Assembly (NCBI GenBank): GCA_949825045.1
Contig: OX463809.1
Coordinates: 833,501 to 897,500, forward strand
DNA: 64,000 bases
Origin: Argyresthia goedartella
Lineage: Eukaryota > Arthropoda > Insecta > Lepidoptera > Argyresthiidae
Direction of reading: 5' to 3'
The translations under genes and the position numbers were made by a program. The notes under the pieces were generated by a model. The model saw nothing but the letters and a program-made list of their open reading frames with translations, was not told the origin of the DNA and searched no databases. Positions 19,082-29,569 of the stretch are shown in pieces; the stretch's first letter is position 1, and each line of letters opens with the position of its first letter.

Positions 19082-20785
19082 ATGTTGAACCTTTATTACC
19101 GGATGGCCACGAAGGCGGGGCGCGTCGCGCGCGGGATGACGTCCGTGGTGGATCTGCCGCAACTGCAGGCGACGTGCGTGTCGAATGAGCCCGTGCTCGC
19201 GTACCGCGCCTGCAGCGCCGAGCGCGTTGCGCTGGAAGCCGAGCTGCAGCGCCTAGAGCAGTGCGGGCCCGAGGACGTGCCCATCGTAATTGGTGACGAC
19301 GAGATCCGCGAGGGCAAGCCGCGCCAACAAGTGATGCCGCACGACCGCTGCTCGGTCATCGCCACCTACTACCACGCGAGCGACGAGACTTTGCAACGTG
19401 CCATCACCACGAGCGTGGAGGCGCAGGCGCGCTGGGACCGCACGCCGCTGCATGAGCGTGTCGAAATCTACGAGCGCGCTGCTTGCATGATGGCGGGCGC
19501 CCACCGCCAGTGCCTCAACGCAGCCACAATGCTCGGCCAATCCAAGACCGTCGTGCAGGCCGAGATCGACGCCGCCTGCGAGCTAATTGACTTCTACCGT
19601 TTCAACCTTCACTTCCTCAAGCAGAACGCCAGGTACCAGCCAATCTCGGAAGACCCGAAGTCAACACTCAACTCTATGCGCTTCCGCGGCCTCGACGGCT
19701 TCGTCGCCGCGATCAGCCCCTTCAACTTCACGGCGATCGGAGGCAACCTTGCATACACACCCGCACTCATGGGCAATGGCGTGCTGTGGAAGCCGTCGGA
19801 CACGGCTGTGCTGTCTAACTGGCGCATCTTCAATATCATGCGCGAGGCGGGCATGCCCCCTGGGGTGGTCAACTTCGTGCCGTCGGACGGGCCCACATTT
19901 GGTAGGGCGATCACCTGCTCCCCGTACCTTTCCGGAATCAACTTCACCGGCTCCGTACCCACCTTCAACTGGCTGTGGGGTGCCGTCGGCAAGAACCTCG
20001 ACAGGTACCGCAACTACCCGCGACTCATCGGCGAGTGCGGCGGCAAGAACTACCACTTCGTCCATCCGTCAGCGGACGTGGAGAGTGTGGTGACGGGCAC
20101 GATCCGCTCCGCCTTTGAGTACTGTGGGCAGAAGTGCTCTGCGTGCTCGCGCATCTACCTGCCGCGCTCGCTCTACTGCGACGTGGTGCCGGCATTGCTG
20201 GAGGCACGGGACAACCTCAAAGTGGGCGATCCGCGCGACATGTCCGTCTTCATGGGCGCCGTCATCGACGAGACAGCGTTCAGGCGCATCACCTGCTATA
20301 TCAAGGCCGCACAGAACAAAGCTGAAAACAGGATCCTCGGTGGGGGCCAGTTCGACGACTGCAAGGGCTACTTCATTCAGCCCACGATCATTGAGACAAA
20401 GGACCCGCTGGACTGCCTGATGACCGAGGAGATCTTCGGGCCGGTGCTGACGGTGTATGTGTACGATGACAAAGACGTGATGGAGACGCTGTGCTGTGTT
20501 GGGCCCTCCACCAAGTTCGCACTGACGGGCGCCGTTTTCGCGCAGGACCGCGACTTCCTGAAGACGGCGCTGGAAGTGCTCAGGTACACGGCTGGCAACT
20601 TCTACATCAACGACAAATCGACGGGGTCTGTGGTGGGCCAGCAGCCCTTCGGCGGCGGCCGCATGTCCGGCACCAACGACAAGGCGGGCGGGCCCACCTA
20701 CGTCATGCGCTGGAGCTCGCCGCAGGCTATCAAGGAGACCTTCGTGCCGCTGCGAGGCATCGACTACCCATACATGCGCGAATGA
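19082..20785 (+). CDS. P5CDh: Delta-1-pyrroline-5-carboxylate dehydrogenase, mitochondrial (single exon)
   Basis: 567 residues, the normal length for ALDH4A1-type P5CDH, which oxidises glutamate-5-semialdehyde (from proline or ornithine) to glutamate with NAD+ in the mitochondrial matrix. The basic, acid-free start (first 20 residues with Arg/Lys) fits a mitochondrial presequence. The fold is complete: 'AAISPFNFTAIGGNLAYTPA' near residue 210, the general-base Glu318 in 'LIGECGGKNYHFVH', nucleophile Cys352 in 'EYCGQKCSACSR', 'MTEEIFGPVLTVYVY', and the substrate or NAD loop 'QQPFGGGRMSGTNDKAGGP'. Coding sequence is very rich in G/C at third positions, unlike its AT-rich flanks. No intron, stop or frameshift is present. 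That makes it either an intronless gene or a functional retrogene; no A-tail or target duplication was seen. Confidence 0.96.
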   Translation: MLNLYYRMATKAGRVARGMTSVVDLPQLQATCVSNEPVLAYRACSAERVALEAELQRLEQCGPEDVPIVIGDDEIREGKPRQQVMPHDRCSVIATYYHASDETLQRAITTSVEAQARWDRTPLHERVEIYERAACMMAGAHRQCLNAATMLGQSKTVVQAEIDAACELIDFYRFNLHFLKQNARYQPISEDPKSTLNSMRFRGLDGFVAAISPFNFTAIGGNLAYTPALMGNGVLWKPSDTAVLSNWRIFNIMREAGMPPGVVNFVPSDGPTFGRAITCSPYLSGINFTGSVPTFNWLWGAVGKNLDRYRNYPRLIGECGGKNYHFVHPSADVESVVTGTIRSAFEYCGQKCSACSRIYLPRSLYCDVVPALLEARDNLKVGDPRDMSVFMGAVIDETAFRRITCYIKAAQNKAENRILGGGQFDDCKGYFIQPTIIETKDPLDCLMTEEIFGPVLTVYVYDDKDVMETLCCVGPSTKFALTGAVFAQDRDFLKTALEVLRYTAGNFYINDKSTGSVVGQQPFGGGRMSGTNDKAGGPTYVMRWSSPQAIKETFVPLRGIDYPYMRE

Positions 20786-21930
20786 GCGCCTGCACTTACT
20801 CACACCACTATATCAGTACAATAATATTAATGAAACTGTTACTGAACAATAATTAGGTATAACTGAAAAATTTGGTCTAGTGATTGGATTGCCAGATTCA
20901 TGTGAACATCATCGCTTACTATTATTTCAACTGACGAATCTCTGTCTCAGTATTGTTGCTTCTATTTATCATTTTTAAGTATTATTAATTCTACATTCTT
21001 TTGAAGGTAAACCTGATGTGTAAATTATTGCATAAGATAGTAATAAAACAACTTTACCTCTTTGGAGAAGAACTGCAGAGCACATAACTATAAACTATTT
21101 GTCATTGTGATGTGGTTAATAAGTGTAATTTAATTTTATAATTTCCAAGTGATTGTTCATTACCCTGTACAGTGAGTAGTTGTTAATGAGTAACATGTGA
21201 ATACTGGCCCCAAGTGGTTATCTTTATGTAGTATTTGTTTTGTCCTTATCATCTCCACCTACTTTGCTACTGATACTGACTCTGTTTTTGTGTGTGTTAT
21301 CTTGAGTTACTCCTCAGGAGAGTATTTTTATTTCAATGCATAACATGTGGACTGCATTTATATGTAATGCTATTACAATAATCATGAATAATAAGTTGTA
21401 TGTATACATGACCAGTTTCAGGACCCCATTACAAAAATATGTTGCAACTTGCAATAATTAAGGACATGAATTTATTATACATATATATCTAGCATATATC
21501 TGTTCCTAAAATCTCATGTGTTGCTTAGACATGCATGGCTAGAGACTTTTACCATTAACATGTATTTGTTAACTATCATTTCTTTTGTAATTATCAACTG
21601 CATTACCTACTTTTTTTGTTTTATGGGTTGTTATTATTGAGTTGAGTTCCTATAAGGATACACATAAATAATTTATTATGATTACCATTTTGTTAGTTTG
21701 ACTGACATATGAAATAGTATTATTATAATAAATGTATGACTAAGTTATAGTCAAATAACTAGCAGAGTACAATGTGCGGAATCATAGTACTTTGTAAGAA
21801 AAGTACATTAATTCCGTTTAAATTTAATATATTAGTCTCGTCAGAAGATTCGTGTTCCACTAGACTGTTATCAAGTTGTTGATTATTTTGTGATGTCTAT
21901 GTGAACAATAATAAAAGTTTTATTTGCAAG
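20786..21930 (+). other. P5CDH 3' UTR
   Basis: AT-rich, no ORF. Two AATAAA signals occur, at 21042-21047 and 21910-21915. The distal one is followed within 20 bp by a T/GT-rich stretch, so transcripts of about 1 kb 3' UTR, or a short alternative, are plausible. Confidence 0.55.
21910..21915 (+). terminator. Distal polyadenylation signal of P5CDH
   Basis: AATAAA followed by AGTTTTATTTGCAAGTTTTG, a good cleavage and downstream-element context. Confidence 0.5.
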
Positions 21931-22175
21931 TTTTGTTTCCGTGCCTCCCAATTGATCCAGTTTACTTAGTCTAGTCTAAGCAATACACAGTGACATTTAA
22001 TGAGCTGACTATATTTTGGGGAATGATAGTACCCAAAATATTTTTTTCAGCATTTAACAACTTTCCTGAAGAAGCATGTGGTCGCAAAAGAAAAAATGTT
22101 TTGTGTCTCCCATAGTAACTTGGAATTAGGTACAATGTACTGAGGGACGAACATTTTTTTTATTTTCATGTCTTT
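21931..22175. other. Intergenic, nothing recognised
   Basis: No feature is supported between the P5CDH 3' end and the next LINE fragment. Confidence 0.3.
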
Positions 22176-22463
22176 AATATATTGAAAAATCCGCGCTACC
22201 CCAGCTACCTTTGACAGCGCTTTCAGTATATCTTTTCAGGAGATCGGCACCGGAGATCTCACACGGTCTCACTCTTGGCCATACCAAGGCACAACACCTC
22301 GGCATATGAGCATTCCTTCAGGTTGCAGGCGGTCCAACTGTGGAAGGCACTTCCTTGCTATATAAGAGACAGTCCCACTCTTTTCTGTTTCAACACTGCC
22401 TCTCTCTTTCATGATGTAGTTATAGTATGTGTATTATTACTATACCTACTTAGGTATGTATAG
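22176..22463 (+). pseudogene. LINE ORF2 C-terminal fragment
   Basis: Starts with an ATATTGAAAAA.CCGCGCTACCCC stretch shared with 36362-36382, so it belongs to the LINE family seen at 35795-36378. The end encodes 'YEHSFRLQAVQLWKALPCYI' and 'DSPTLFCFNTASLFHD', the usual C-terminus of CR1-like ORF2. Frameshifts occur near 22230-22270. Confidence 0.65.
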
Positions 22464-22856
22464 TTTTATGTATATATTGGTACTTAAATACCTATATATT
22501 TAATTTATTTATTTATTATAGATAAGTTATTAGATATTGTGCAATGCCTACCTTTTCATGGTAAATTTTCCTATCATGCCTTGGTTTGCTGGAAGAAAAC
22601 TCTTTTTAGAGATAAGCTCGCCTTCGTACGTATGTTTTGTACAAATGTAGGTAACTTTTTATTTATCTTTGTGCAATAATTAATTATGAATATCTTTCTT
22701 GGAGTAAGTTGTTCATAATGATGGGTAGGTAATATCAATATATCAGCTAATTAAATGTCACCTGTTTAAGCAGCCTAGACAGGGTATTATAGAGATGAGA
22801 TGGGTATTATGGTGAATACAGCTATGCGCACCGAACGAGCTCCAGTCTTTCTCAAA
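22464..22856. other. AT-rich intergenic, nothing recognised
   Basis: No ORF, RNA or clear repeat is supported. Confidence 0.3.
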
Positions 22857-22911
22857 GTGGGCGATAGATAACTCCCTCTTGTGGGCGATAGATAACTCCC
22901 CCTTGTGGGCG
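22857..22911. repeat. 24-bp tandem repeat, 2.3 copies
   Basis: The unit GTGGGCGATAGATAACTCCC plus C/TCTT occurs at 22857-22880 and 22881-22904 with one mismatch, followed by a partial GTGGGCG. The G-rich context downstream (GGGGGGCG) suggests part of a dispersed repeat of unknown class. Confidence 0.8.
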
Positions 22912-23194
22912 CTGGAGGTCTAGAGGGGGGCGTCAAGGGGCCCAGAACAAATGGGGGGCGATGGTTGATTTTCATCATCATTTAAGTAGGTACTTTATAT
23001 TTTAAAATCATCAAAATAAAAACCTATATACCTACTTACTACTATCAACACAATTTTGATTATTTAGTTTATTTTACTTGCTGTGTGTATGATTGTAGTA
23101 TAAAAACGTAGGATAGCCCAAACGCAATCAAGTTGTAATAATTTTTGTTAAATAACGCGATTTGTGCAAACCTGTAGCAATCGGCAGGTTCATA

Positions 23195-23736
23195 TGTCGC
23201 AGTTAGTCGGTTAAATCAGACACTTAACTAACTCTCTAGCTAGACCGTTAATTAAATACTGACGTTTAACCAAGTCACTAAAATTCCGTCAGACAAGTGA
23301 GTGAACGAAACGTTTAACGAGTTATCTAATATCTTAACGTTCCTAGGCAACCAGAAATATACAATTTTTTTTTTATGTTACTTACTTAAGTTTATGTTTT
23401 AAGTATTTTTGTTCTTACCTGTTCAGCCTAACACGAAGGACAAAGGGGGCTTCGCATCGCTCACCCCCTTTACCCTTCACCTAAGGTACCGCAATGTTTT
23501 GCCCTGATATAAGCTGTGCAAATCAGCTGTTGTCGTGACGCCATCTTGTTTTCCAATACGCTGGCTTTCGGTAAGACAGATTGTTAAATGTTTTCGACGA
23601 TGCTTTATTTAAATCAAAATGTCTTGGTTAAGCGTCGGCATTTAATTAACGCTCTAGAGAGTTAGTTAAAACAACAACAACAACAACAACAACAGCAACA
23701 AAAACAAGTGTCTGATTTAACCAACCAACTGCGACA
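23195..23736. mobile_element. MITE with long terminal inverted repeats
   Basis: The left arm (23195-23282) and the inverted right arm (about 23618-23736) share TGTCGCAGTT.GT.GGTTAAATCAGACACTT, TTAACTAACTCTCTAG, CGTTAATTAAAT and a TTAACCAAG block, about 80 bp in all. A (CAA)n expansion of about 30 bp (23672-23705) interrupts the right arm. No transposase is inside. The outermost bases do not settle the superfamily or target duplication. Confidence 0.72.
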
Positions 23737-24011
23737 CATCGATACTTAGTCTTGTCCTAACTTACTCATTACGATTGAGCGTCGAAAGGGATAAATGAGT
23801 TTCTGCATGTTTGTCTCATTCCTGTCGGAGCGTGCTGTATTTAAATTATATTTAAGCTTGTCACATTTATTTTATTTTCATTAGAGGTTTCACGTGCAAT
23901 CTTTTAACAAGTAAGTATTTAAGTTGAACACTTACCTGACAACTTTGCCACTTTTCCTAGTGTTGAAAAGTCATCGTCCATTTTTCACCAGAACTTGAAA
24001 ATGAAATTCCA

Positions 24012-24791
24012 ATTAATTCCAATTCCAAATGTCTTTATTACTGTAGATATTTACATATACTTAGCAATCGTCATTTTTTGCCACTTTTCTACATTGGACC
24101 ACTGTGGGAGAAGAATGGCGTAGAAACTCCCACAGATTGATTTTTAGATCTCTTTTTAAAATTGCTTATGCTTAACTAATACAAAATAATACTTATTACA
24201 ATTACAAATACTTATATCATTATCATAATTAATAAGCAGGAATAAATAATTACAAAATTATTAACAGAAAGGTCGGTGTTGAGCCAGATTAACCCCATAC
24301 AGATAAGTTAAGTTAAGTAATCTTGAACATTGTAATATCCCTTTTTCTACAAAGTCGCTTTAACATGGTTTTTAAATTGCTCTAATGGCAATTTCAAGAT
24401 CTCCAGACCTATCTTGTTGTAGTAGAGAATGCATTGACCCTTGAAAGAATTGCTAACCTTCGCGAGTCTCAACCGGGGCGCAAGTAGTCTGTGATTATTT
24501 CTTAGGTTAACATTACAGCTATCGCTAAGTTTGGGAAATTTTGTAAGATTCTTGCGTACATACATAATATTTTCGAAAATAAATTGACTAGCTACAGTTA
24601 GTATGTCAATTTCTTTAAAAAGCTCTCTTATGGAGTCTGTGCGTTTTAAATTATAAATTGCTCGAATAGCTCTTTTCTGTAAAATAAAAATAGTTTGAAT
24701 ATCCGCTGCTTTCCCCCACAACAAGATACCATAGGACATGACACTATGAAAGTAACTAAATTATACTAGCCTAGATGTAGCCACATCCGTG
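24012..24791 (-). pseudogene. LINE family A, 5'-truncated copy
   Basis: The minus strand encodes 'MSYGILLWGKAADIQTIFIL' to 'FEQFKNHVKATL' with a frameshift or stop near 24347, followed by the family 3' UTR and an AATTCC-repeat tail at 24012-24030. Nearly identical to 40720-41535 on the + strand, so both are recent copies. Confidence 0.85.
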
Positions 24792-24907
24792 TTTTGTCAT
24801 AAACCATTGAAGTATGTATGAAGCGACAGACAATATATTTATCTATGAGTGAATAAACATGCATTTTATTAAATAAAACGACGGATTATAAAGGTACGTC
24901 TAAAAAC

Positions 24908-24930
24908 AGAGTCAGAGTCAGAGTCATTTT
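24908..24930. repeat. AGAGTC microsatellite
   Basis: Three or more copies of CAGAGT followed by a T-run; possibly the tail of an otherwise lost minus-strand LINE insertion. Confidence 0.5.
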
Positions 24931-24959
24931 TTTTATTGAATCAATAAGATCCAAAATTA

Positions 24960-25576
24960 AATTCCCAGTTATATTAAAAATAAAAGAATTGTTATATGAC
25001 TGCCAACGTCAGGTATTAGAAATTGTGTTGGCTTGGATCCCTGATGCGGGTGTTACGGGAAACGGGGAGGCAGATTCCTGCGCGAAAAATGCTATAGCCT
25101 TGGGTGGCTCTGAACATTTCCGTAATTTCAGTTCACATATATGTTCCATCTCTAAAACACACCTATATAATTCATGGAACGAGGCTTGGCAGGCTAGCCG
25201 TCAGATAAAGGGCAAAATCTATGGAGATATCCAGGATACGATTCCTTTGAAACCCTGGTACTTCAAATTCCGCGACTCGGATAAACGCACCACTTCTACC
25301 TATACAATTTGTCGTCTTCGTATGGGTCATTCCTGCACTCCGGTGCACCTGGCTTAAATTTGAATCAGGGATAACTCTCTTTGTGAGTGTGGTCTTGCAG
25401 AGGGCTCTGTTGACCACATCTTTTTTGAATGCTCTAATCTTAACGTTTCCTTGTACAATCTTCTTTCTCCTTTTATCTCCAGACCTTCAAATTTTAAATC
25501 TCTATTGTCATATGTAAACTCCCCATTTATCCAAACCTTGTGTAATTTCATTAATGTTAATAACATCAATCTCTAA
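24960..25576 (+). pseudogene. LINE RNase H domain and C-terminal zinc finger (I-like)
   Basis: Two frames. The first (to 25357) has the RNase H end 'LAWIPDAGVTGNGEADSCAK' (normally WIPSHxGIxGNExAD) and the linker 'SKTHLYNSWNEAWQASRQI'. The second, from about 25350, has 'SLCECGLAEGSVDHIFFEC', the CCHC finger at the end of I/R1-group ORF2. The first His of the RNase H motif is replaced by Asp, and there is a frameshift near 25355. Confidence 0.7.
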
Positions 25577-25911
25577 CTGTAGTTGTGTACCTGTTGTAGA
25601 CTAATTTAATTAAACTAACAGCATTATATATTTATGTATGTATTGTGTAGTCCTTTTTTTTCTAGGTTCTGGAAATTCTCAGATTTTCAGCCGAGAATTC
25701 TCAGTCTGATTCCGTGCCATCGCTGATACTTTGACACTGGCAGAATCATCAAAACTATGGAAGCCATTAATTAGAAGAAAAAAAAACAGAAACAAGAACT
25801 GTCGGTACATAAAAAAAATTTGATCTACCTTGAAGTACGAAATACTATGAAAGTTACTATAGTCAGTCCAAATTGAGAGAGCACGTAGAAGATTGCCAAT
25901 CTTGAACCTGC
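25577..25911. other. Non-coding, LINE 3' UTR and unassigned sequence
   Basis: The first part is probably the 3' UTR of the upstream LINE. No other feature is supported. Confidence 0.3.
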
Positions 25912-26753
25912 TTATTTCCTGGTCAGCCCAGCGCTCCTGCCGCTGGGTGGGGGCTTGTCTGCGACTGGCACCGTCGGATCAGCCGCAGCCACAGCAGGAG
26001 TCGCAGCAACCGCCGCCTGCTTCGTGGCAGAGATGTCGGTCGATACGGGTACAGGCAGGGTAGAAGGAGGGAACTTGTCGGTGTGAACTAGAAGCTCCGA
26101 CATAAGCTCCATGTTCTGTCTGGATTTGTATTTGCAGGATGCTGCTACCCAGCAAAACGATCCTGCCCTCCATTGTCCAGCAATTCTGCACACCGAAGTG
26201 ATTCCTAGCGGCCACAAACACCTCATGCCTGGACTTAGTTAGGAACTGGGACATTGTAATCCCTGATCCTTTAAGTGCAGTCTGGACTTTCCAAGCTTCT
26301 GAACGTGCACTAAAGGTGGAGAACCTTACCAGTAGAGGGCGCGGATTGGAGGCGTTCTTAGTGGAGCCAAGTCTATGCACAACGTAGACACTCGCCGAAC
26401 ACTCTGGGGACAATTTCACTTTGTCGGATAGCACTGCCCGCACAACTCTGTCTGCCTGCTCCTTCTCTTCCTTGGGAACTCCATGAAGAAGGAGCACCGT
26501 CCTCCAGGATGCCATCTCGAGTCGGTCCTGGCGAGCAAGCAACAGGTCCATTTGCGAGCGTAGCAAGTCCAGGCAGTTCCATGTGAATGCCTTAAATTCC
26601 ACAAAATCTGGTGATGGAGCTTAGATCGGGTGGGCTGCTGGTCGAGGATATTGTGGCAGCCTCGTGAAGATGCTTCACATATTGGGACATCCTGGTGTTA
26701 AAATTGGATGCAATATTCTCGATGTAGTTTTTCAATTTAGTGTATAGTTCCAT
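25912..26753 (-). pseudogene. LINE ORF1 (FP-like RNA-binding protein), decayed
   Basis: The start is probably the ATG at 26753, because the ATG at 26762 lies in sequence shared with the DIRS terminus. The reading runs 'KLKNYIENIASNFNTRMSQ', then after a stop near 26600 'VLLLHGVPKEEKEQADRVVR', 'YVVHRLGSTKNASNPRPLLV', 'ALKGSGITMSQFLTKSRHEV' and 'HFGVQNCWTMEGRIVLL'. A frameshift near 26110 leads to a Pro/Ala-rich end with stop at 25912. This is the ORF1 type common next to lepidopteran LINE ORF2s; no ORF2 follows, so the copy is truncated. Confidence 0.72.
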
Positions 26754-26963
26754 TATACTCATCTTCTTCCGAGGGACTAGCTTGAAACACTTGTAATACC
26801 GCCCAGGGATCGCCGATTCACACTATATTGAGATTTTATAAATATTTAAAAAAAACAGGGTAGACGCTCATCTGTTAACCAAAGACTATCCTTTGAGCTG
26901 TCATTCGCGTTTCTAGTGCTCGCCGTTTTAGCACGTGCTCATCGTTAAATTAAAAAAATTATA

Positions 26964-27134
26964 ATGCCGAAAAGGAAACACAGTGATCACGATGATTATG
27001 AACATTTACGTAAAAAACTTAAAAAGTGTGAACGTAAAATACGTCGTGGTAAAAGTCGTCACAGCGATTTTGAATCTGACCAACCAGTTTCACCCCGGAC
27101 ACCTGTGTTTGTGCTATTGGACAATGAAGGTTAG
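26964..27134 (+). pseudogene. DIRS gag-like N-terminus
   Basis: Starts 'MPKRKHSDHDDYEHLRKKLK' and ends in a stop right after 'FVLLDNEG'. The charged, basic start with a short coiled coil is usual for DIRS-like gag. The coding sense seems to resume near 27480 ('TEDAPLACLDESALNASGIQ'); the intervening 345 bp may be an insertion or a spliced intron (GAAG|GTTAGT at 27130), which is unresolved. Confidence 0.55.
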
Positions 27135-27479
27135 TTATTCTATTCTATTGTGGGTACATACTTACATACTGTAATGCATTTTTCGAAGCGATTGCATAGT
27201 GATATGAATTGGTCAAATATTTTTTTCACAAGTAAAGAACTGTTAGGTACTTGACAATACCCACATCTAATTATCATATGGGTTTGCATGTTTTCCTTTG
27301 GGATTTCACTTCCCAGAAAAACTCCTTGCCTACAAAAATGTACCTATCTTCCCTTATACCTTAACTTGCGTACCTTTCTTTGGAGTTGTACTGGTTAGTC
27401 GTGTTTTTGCGAAACAGTTATCAGGATTGTTTCTAAAACAAAAAACCTTTATGGGCCCTTCTACGGCCCCTGACATGCA
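27135..27479. other. Intervening sequence within DIRS gag
   Basis: No recognised coding or repeat content. It could be a gag intron with the donor at 27130, or a small unidentified insertion. Confidence 0.3.
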
Positions 27480-28165
27480 AATACGTCTGATACACAAACT
27501 GAAGACGCCCCCCTGGCTTGTCTAGACGAGTCGGCTCTAAATGCATCCGGCATACAGCCCACTGAAGACTTGTTCGGCAACGGCATACTTGAGATCCTTG
27601 GCGCAGACGCTAACCACTAAATAAGGATGTTGCTGTCCATCTGGAACACTGCGCTACTAACGGCTTGTCAAAGGAATCGATGAAACAACTTATAGATAGG
27701 TACCTAATTCCAGAAAACTGTAAATTGATAAAGGCACCTGCTCTTAATCTGGAAATGACAGCAGCAATATCGGAACTTACCTTGAAACGAGACAAAGCCA
27801 TAGAGGCCAAACAAAGGCTGCTTTTATCAGCTACTGCAAGTCTTGGTGAGTCAATTACCATAGTACTGACTTCCGAGGAAAAAAACATGAGCTTCTGAGA
27901 CTGCTTATGGATACCAGTCGCATATTATGTGACTGAATGTACAGTGACTCTTCTACCAGAAGGAGTTTTATTCTTTCAGCACTGAAAAAAGAATTGAAAG
28001 AACAAATACAAAGCACAAAAGTAGATGAACTGTTATTTGGACAAAACTTGTCGGAAACACTTAAGGCGGCCAAAACTGTGGACAAACTGGTGCCGAACTC
28101 AGGCCCCAGACCGCAGCCAGACCTCAGGACATATCCCACCTCCACCCAACCTCATTCCGACTTCA
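27480..28165 (+). pseudogene. DIRS gag-like core
   Basis: Several frames give the conserved DIRS gag path: 'DLFGNGILEILGADA', then 'GLSKESMKQLIDRY' and 'ENCKLIKAPALNLEMTAAIS', then 'TRRSFILSALKKELKEQIQS' and 'DELLFGQNLSETLKAAK'. Frameshifts near 27620 and 27890-27930 make it a pseudogene. It breaks at 28165 and the C-terminal Pro/Arg/Gln-rich tail resumes at 34039. Confidence 0.65.
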
Positions 28166-28189
28166 TGTCATAATGAGGCAAACGCGGGG

Positions 28190-28945
28190 GAGCAAGCCAA
28201 CGAGTTAGATTTGCATGGAGCTCTTGTAACCCGCAGCTATTTCTGTGCGTCCCCCACATGGCTGGACCGGCCTTCTGTGCCCTCCGACTGTCCTCTTCCC
28301 GCCTCTCCCCATTCAGGGGCGCGGGGGAAAAGATAGCAGCGTCGTACCCTTCTGGTGATGTGACACACACAAACGGTGTGAGCTCGGTGCCGATTCCGTA
28401 CGTCATTTAAAGTTTCAACCAAATTCCCAGCCACATCTCTTTTTATGCCACGCGTGCGCAAACTGGTGTAGCCGTTGGAAGTTCGCCTTTGACGAGACGA
28501 GGTCCTCGTAGTAGACTGGTCCTTCATCCGCACGAGTGATTCCGTCTAACATTCTCTTCCGTTCGTCGTCGTATAGTGGACATTCCCAAAGAGCATGATG
28601 CATCTTCTATGCCGCACTCACATACACTCATCGGGCATAACGTCATATCATGCAGTCTCTTCCTGAAGCACCCGTGTCCCGACAATATCTGCGAAGTTTG
28701 GTAGTCCGGCTCAACCCAAGAGGCCTTGAGGCGAGCCACCACGTCCGGAAAGAAACGGTATAGCTCTCGACCTTTCGTCTCATTCATCCAGCGTCCCTGC
28801 CATTGTGCAACGACCTCCCCCAGAGTTTGGCGTTTTATCGCTATGATCTCCGTCTTAGTGCAACCTTCCCGCGCCTCATCACTACGGCCGGCGCAGATGA
28901 GCTCCAGGTCAGCTGGCAGCACGACCTACTGGATCTCGACCAATA
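28190..28945 (-). pseudogene. R1-like LINE C-terminal fragment
   Basis: The minus strand encodes 'WQGRWMNETKGRELYRFFPD', 'DYQTSQILSGHGCFRKRL' and 'CPMSVCECGIEDA', then in another frame 'HHALWECPLYDDERKRML'. This is the C-terminal CCHC zinc-finger region of R1-type ORF2. A GC-rich 3' UTR follows down to about 28190. 5' truncated at about 28945, with a frameshift near 28600. Confidence 0.7.
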
Positions 28946-29569
28946 CCATCAACATCTATCAAAAGACTTCATTTCATTTCAACGGAGAGGGGGCGCCACA
29001 GTCTAAGTTACGTCGGCTCTTGAATAATTAATTGATAATTGTGTAAAAAACCGCATTAACTTCAAAACCAATACGTATCTATATATAAAACCAAGCGAAG
29101 AACCAGTGCCATTGTTATCAGTGCAAAGATATTAAAATCCAGGAAGATAAATGAGAAAATAACCAAGCTCAAGACTAAGGAATTATCTGATTTTAAGGAA
29201 CAATATATCCACCGGTGCTCAAACACAGCACTAAACTGAGGTTAGTCCAACTGATTTTGACTGACAAATAACTAAATAAATAGTGATTTCAAAATACACA
29301 TTCCATTTTATCTAAACATAACCTAAAAACAGCAAAATCACGGATTGGGAACGAAGCTAGCGACATCTATCAACATACAACAGAATTACTACCTTAAACC
29401 TAATTGCCCCAGAAATCAACCATGTATTGAAAAATTGAAATACTGCCACTTGTCGCTAGAGGGCGCCATAAAACCTATATTAAACAGTGCTACCCATCAC
29501 TAGATGGCGCTGAACAACAACAACGGAGCAATAACACAATAACTTCAAAATACTGATTAACGCATCACA

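Noticed and set aside
20069..20803. 244-codon open frame on the minus strand over P5CDH
   Set aside because: It is the antisense of a GC-rich, conserved coding sequence; composition alone explains the open frame, and no family motifs are seen.
22857..22911. CRISPR-like repeats
   Set aside because: The two units are directly adjacent without spacers; a plain tandem repeat in a eukaryotic context.
25979..26602. Baculovirus FP protein gene
   Set aside because: The FP-like domain is a standard part of insect LINE ORF1 proteins; nothing else baculoviral is present.
27298..27525. 75-codon + open frame as a gene
   Set aside because: It has no recognisable motif and lies in the interruption of DIRS gag.
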